In this document: positions 63,762 through 64,000 of the stretch, piece by piece
Layout: each line of letters opens with the position of its first letter
Position numbering within the stretch: the first letter of the stretch is position 1
DNA from: Bedellia somnulentella
Taxonomy: Eukaryota > Arthropoda > Insecta > Lepidoptera > Bedelliidae
Reading direction: 5' to 3'
DNA: 64,000 nucleotides
Assembly (NCBI GenBank): GCA_963576735.1
Contig: OY755196.1
Span: 8,413,912 to 8,477,911 of the forward strand
Made by a program: the position numbers and the translations under genes
Notes under the pieces: generated by a model
Told to the model about the DNA's origin: nothing
What the model saw: only the letters and a program-made list of their open reading frames with translations
Databases searched by the model: none

Positions 63762-64000
63762 GGAAACATTATTGTTTTTAACTTGGATGTAAAATAAAAA
63801 TAATCATTTATTTCACAGTAAAAAAAAAGATAAATCTTTGTTTTTTGAACGTCAAATTGCAACTTAATACTAAGTTTACTTCGGATTCGGAAAGTGTATA
63901 GTTAAGAGAAGAACCCGTAAGAAACTCTTCAACACACATCTTTTTTACGTCCATTACAATTTTGGTGTTAGCCCGGAAACATCATGCACAGAGCCCTGAT
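63762..64000. other. Partial intron at window edge
   Basis: It contains a fragment (TTTGAACGTCAAATTGCAAC; AGAAACTCTTC) of the repeat also seen at 32480 and 49730. No further exon is evident. Confidence 0.5.

Overview
The window looks like nuclear DNA of an insect, most probably a moth or butterfly. This is inferred from the AT-rich composition, the spliced gene and the kinds of transposable element present; no species-diagnostic gene is visible. Nearly everything between 1 and 40 kb is layered transposable-element debris. The only convincing host gene is a 5'-incomplete, minus-strand gene of at least 12 exons running from 63759 down to 41126.

Region by region: 0.8-2.8 kb is a TA-flanked 2 kb element carrying a Harbinger-type MITE. 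3.5-4.9 kb is a broken, intron-containing HARBI1-like nuclease gene. 5.2-7.3 kb is an element with about 330 bp inverted repeats around a broken gene with a CXC (tesmin-type) cysteine domain. 9.1-10.5 kb is the 3' part of an errantivirus-like element with a broken envelope gene. 10.5-16.0 kb is a minus-strand LINE split by a second LINE and by a short retroposon. 16.5-17.6 kb joins fragments of a LINE, an integrase and a hAT transposase. 18.1-21.9 kb joins a LINE ORF1 to a Gypsy reverse transcriptase, with a tandem duplication of about 1.07 kb. 23.8-31.7 kb is a BEL/Pao element (LTRs, 5-bp target duplication) that received an apparently intact PHD-type LINE and has lost its pol region, with a 62-bp minisatellite in its place. 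32-35 kb holds repeated LINE 3' ends. 35.05-39.55 kb is a second, inverted copy of the 0.8-2.8 kb element, itself interrupted by a 2.8 kb element with long inverted repeats.

The host gene (41.1-63.8 kb) has canonical GT-AG junctions and consistent reading phase at every exon boundary, giving about 1,214 residues in the window. The product is Arg/Asp/Pro/Ser-rich at the front, carries basic nuclear-localisation-like stretches in the middle, and ends in an ordered segment followed by an acidic Asn/Thr/Asp-rich tail. I do not recognise the family. Its introns hold SINEs, retroposons, MITEs, a mariner carrying two MITEs, and a perfect 78-bp inverted repeat next to a splice donor.

Several insertions can be dated relative to one another from the sequence alone, because an unoccupied copy of the target site or the flanking target duplication is also in the window. 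No CRISPR array, operon or prokaryotic system is present. The most unusual items are the CXC-domain inverted-repeat element, the triplicated tRNA-like units inside a transposon, the minisatellite inside the Pao element, the templated inverted insertion at 40.2 kb and the unrecognised host gene.
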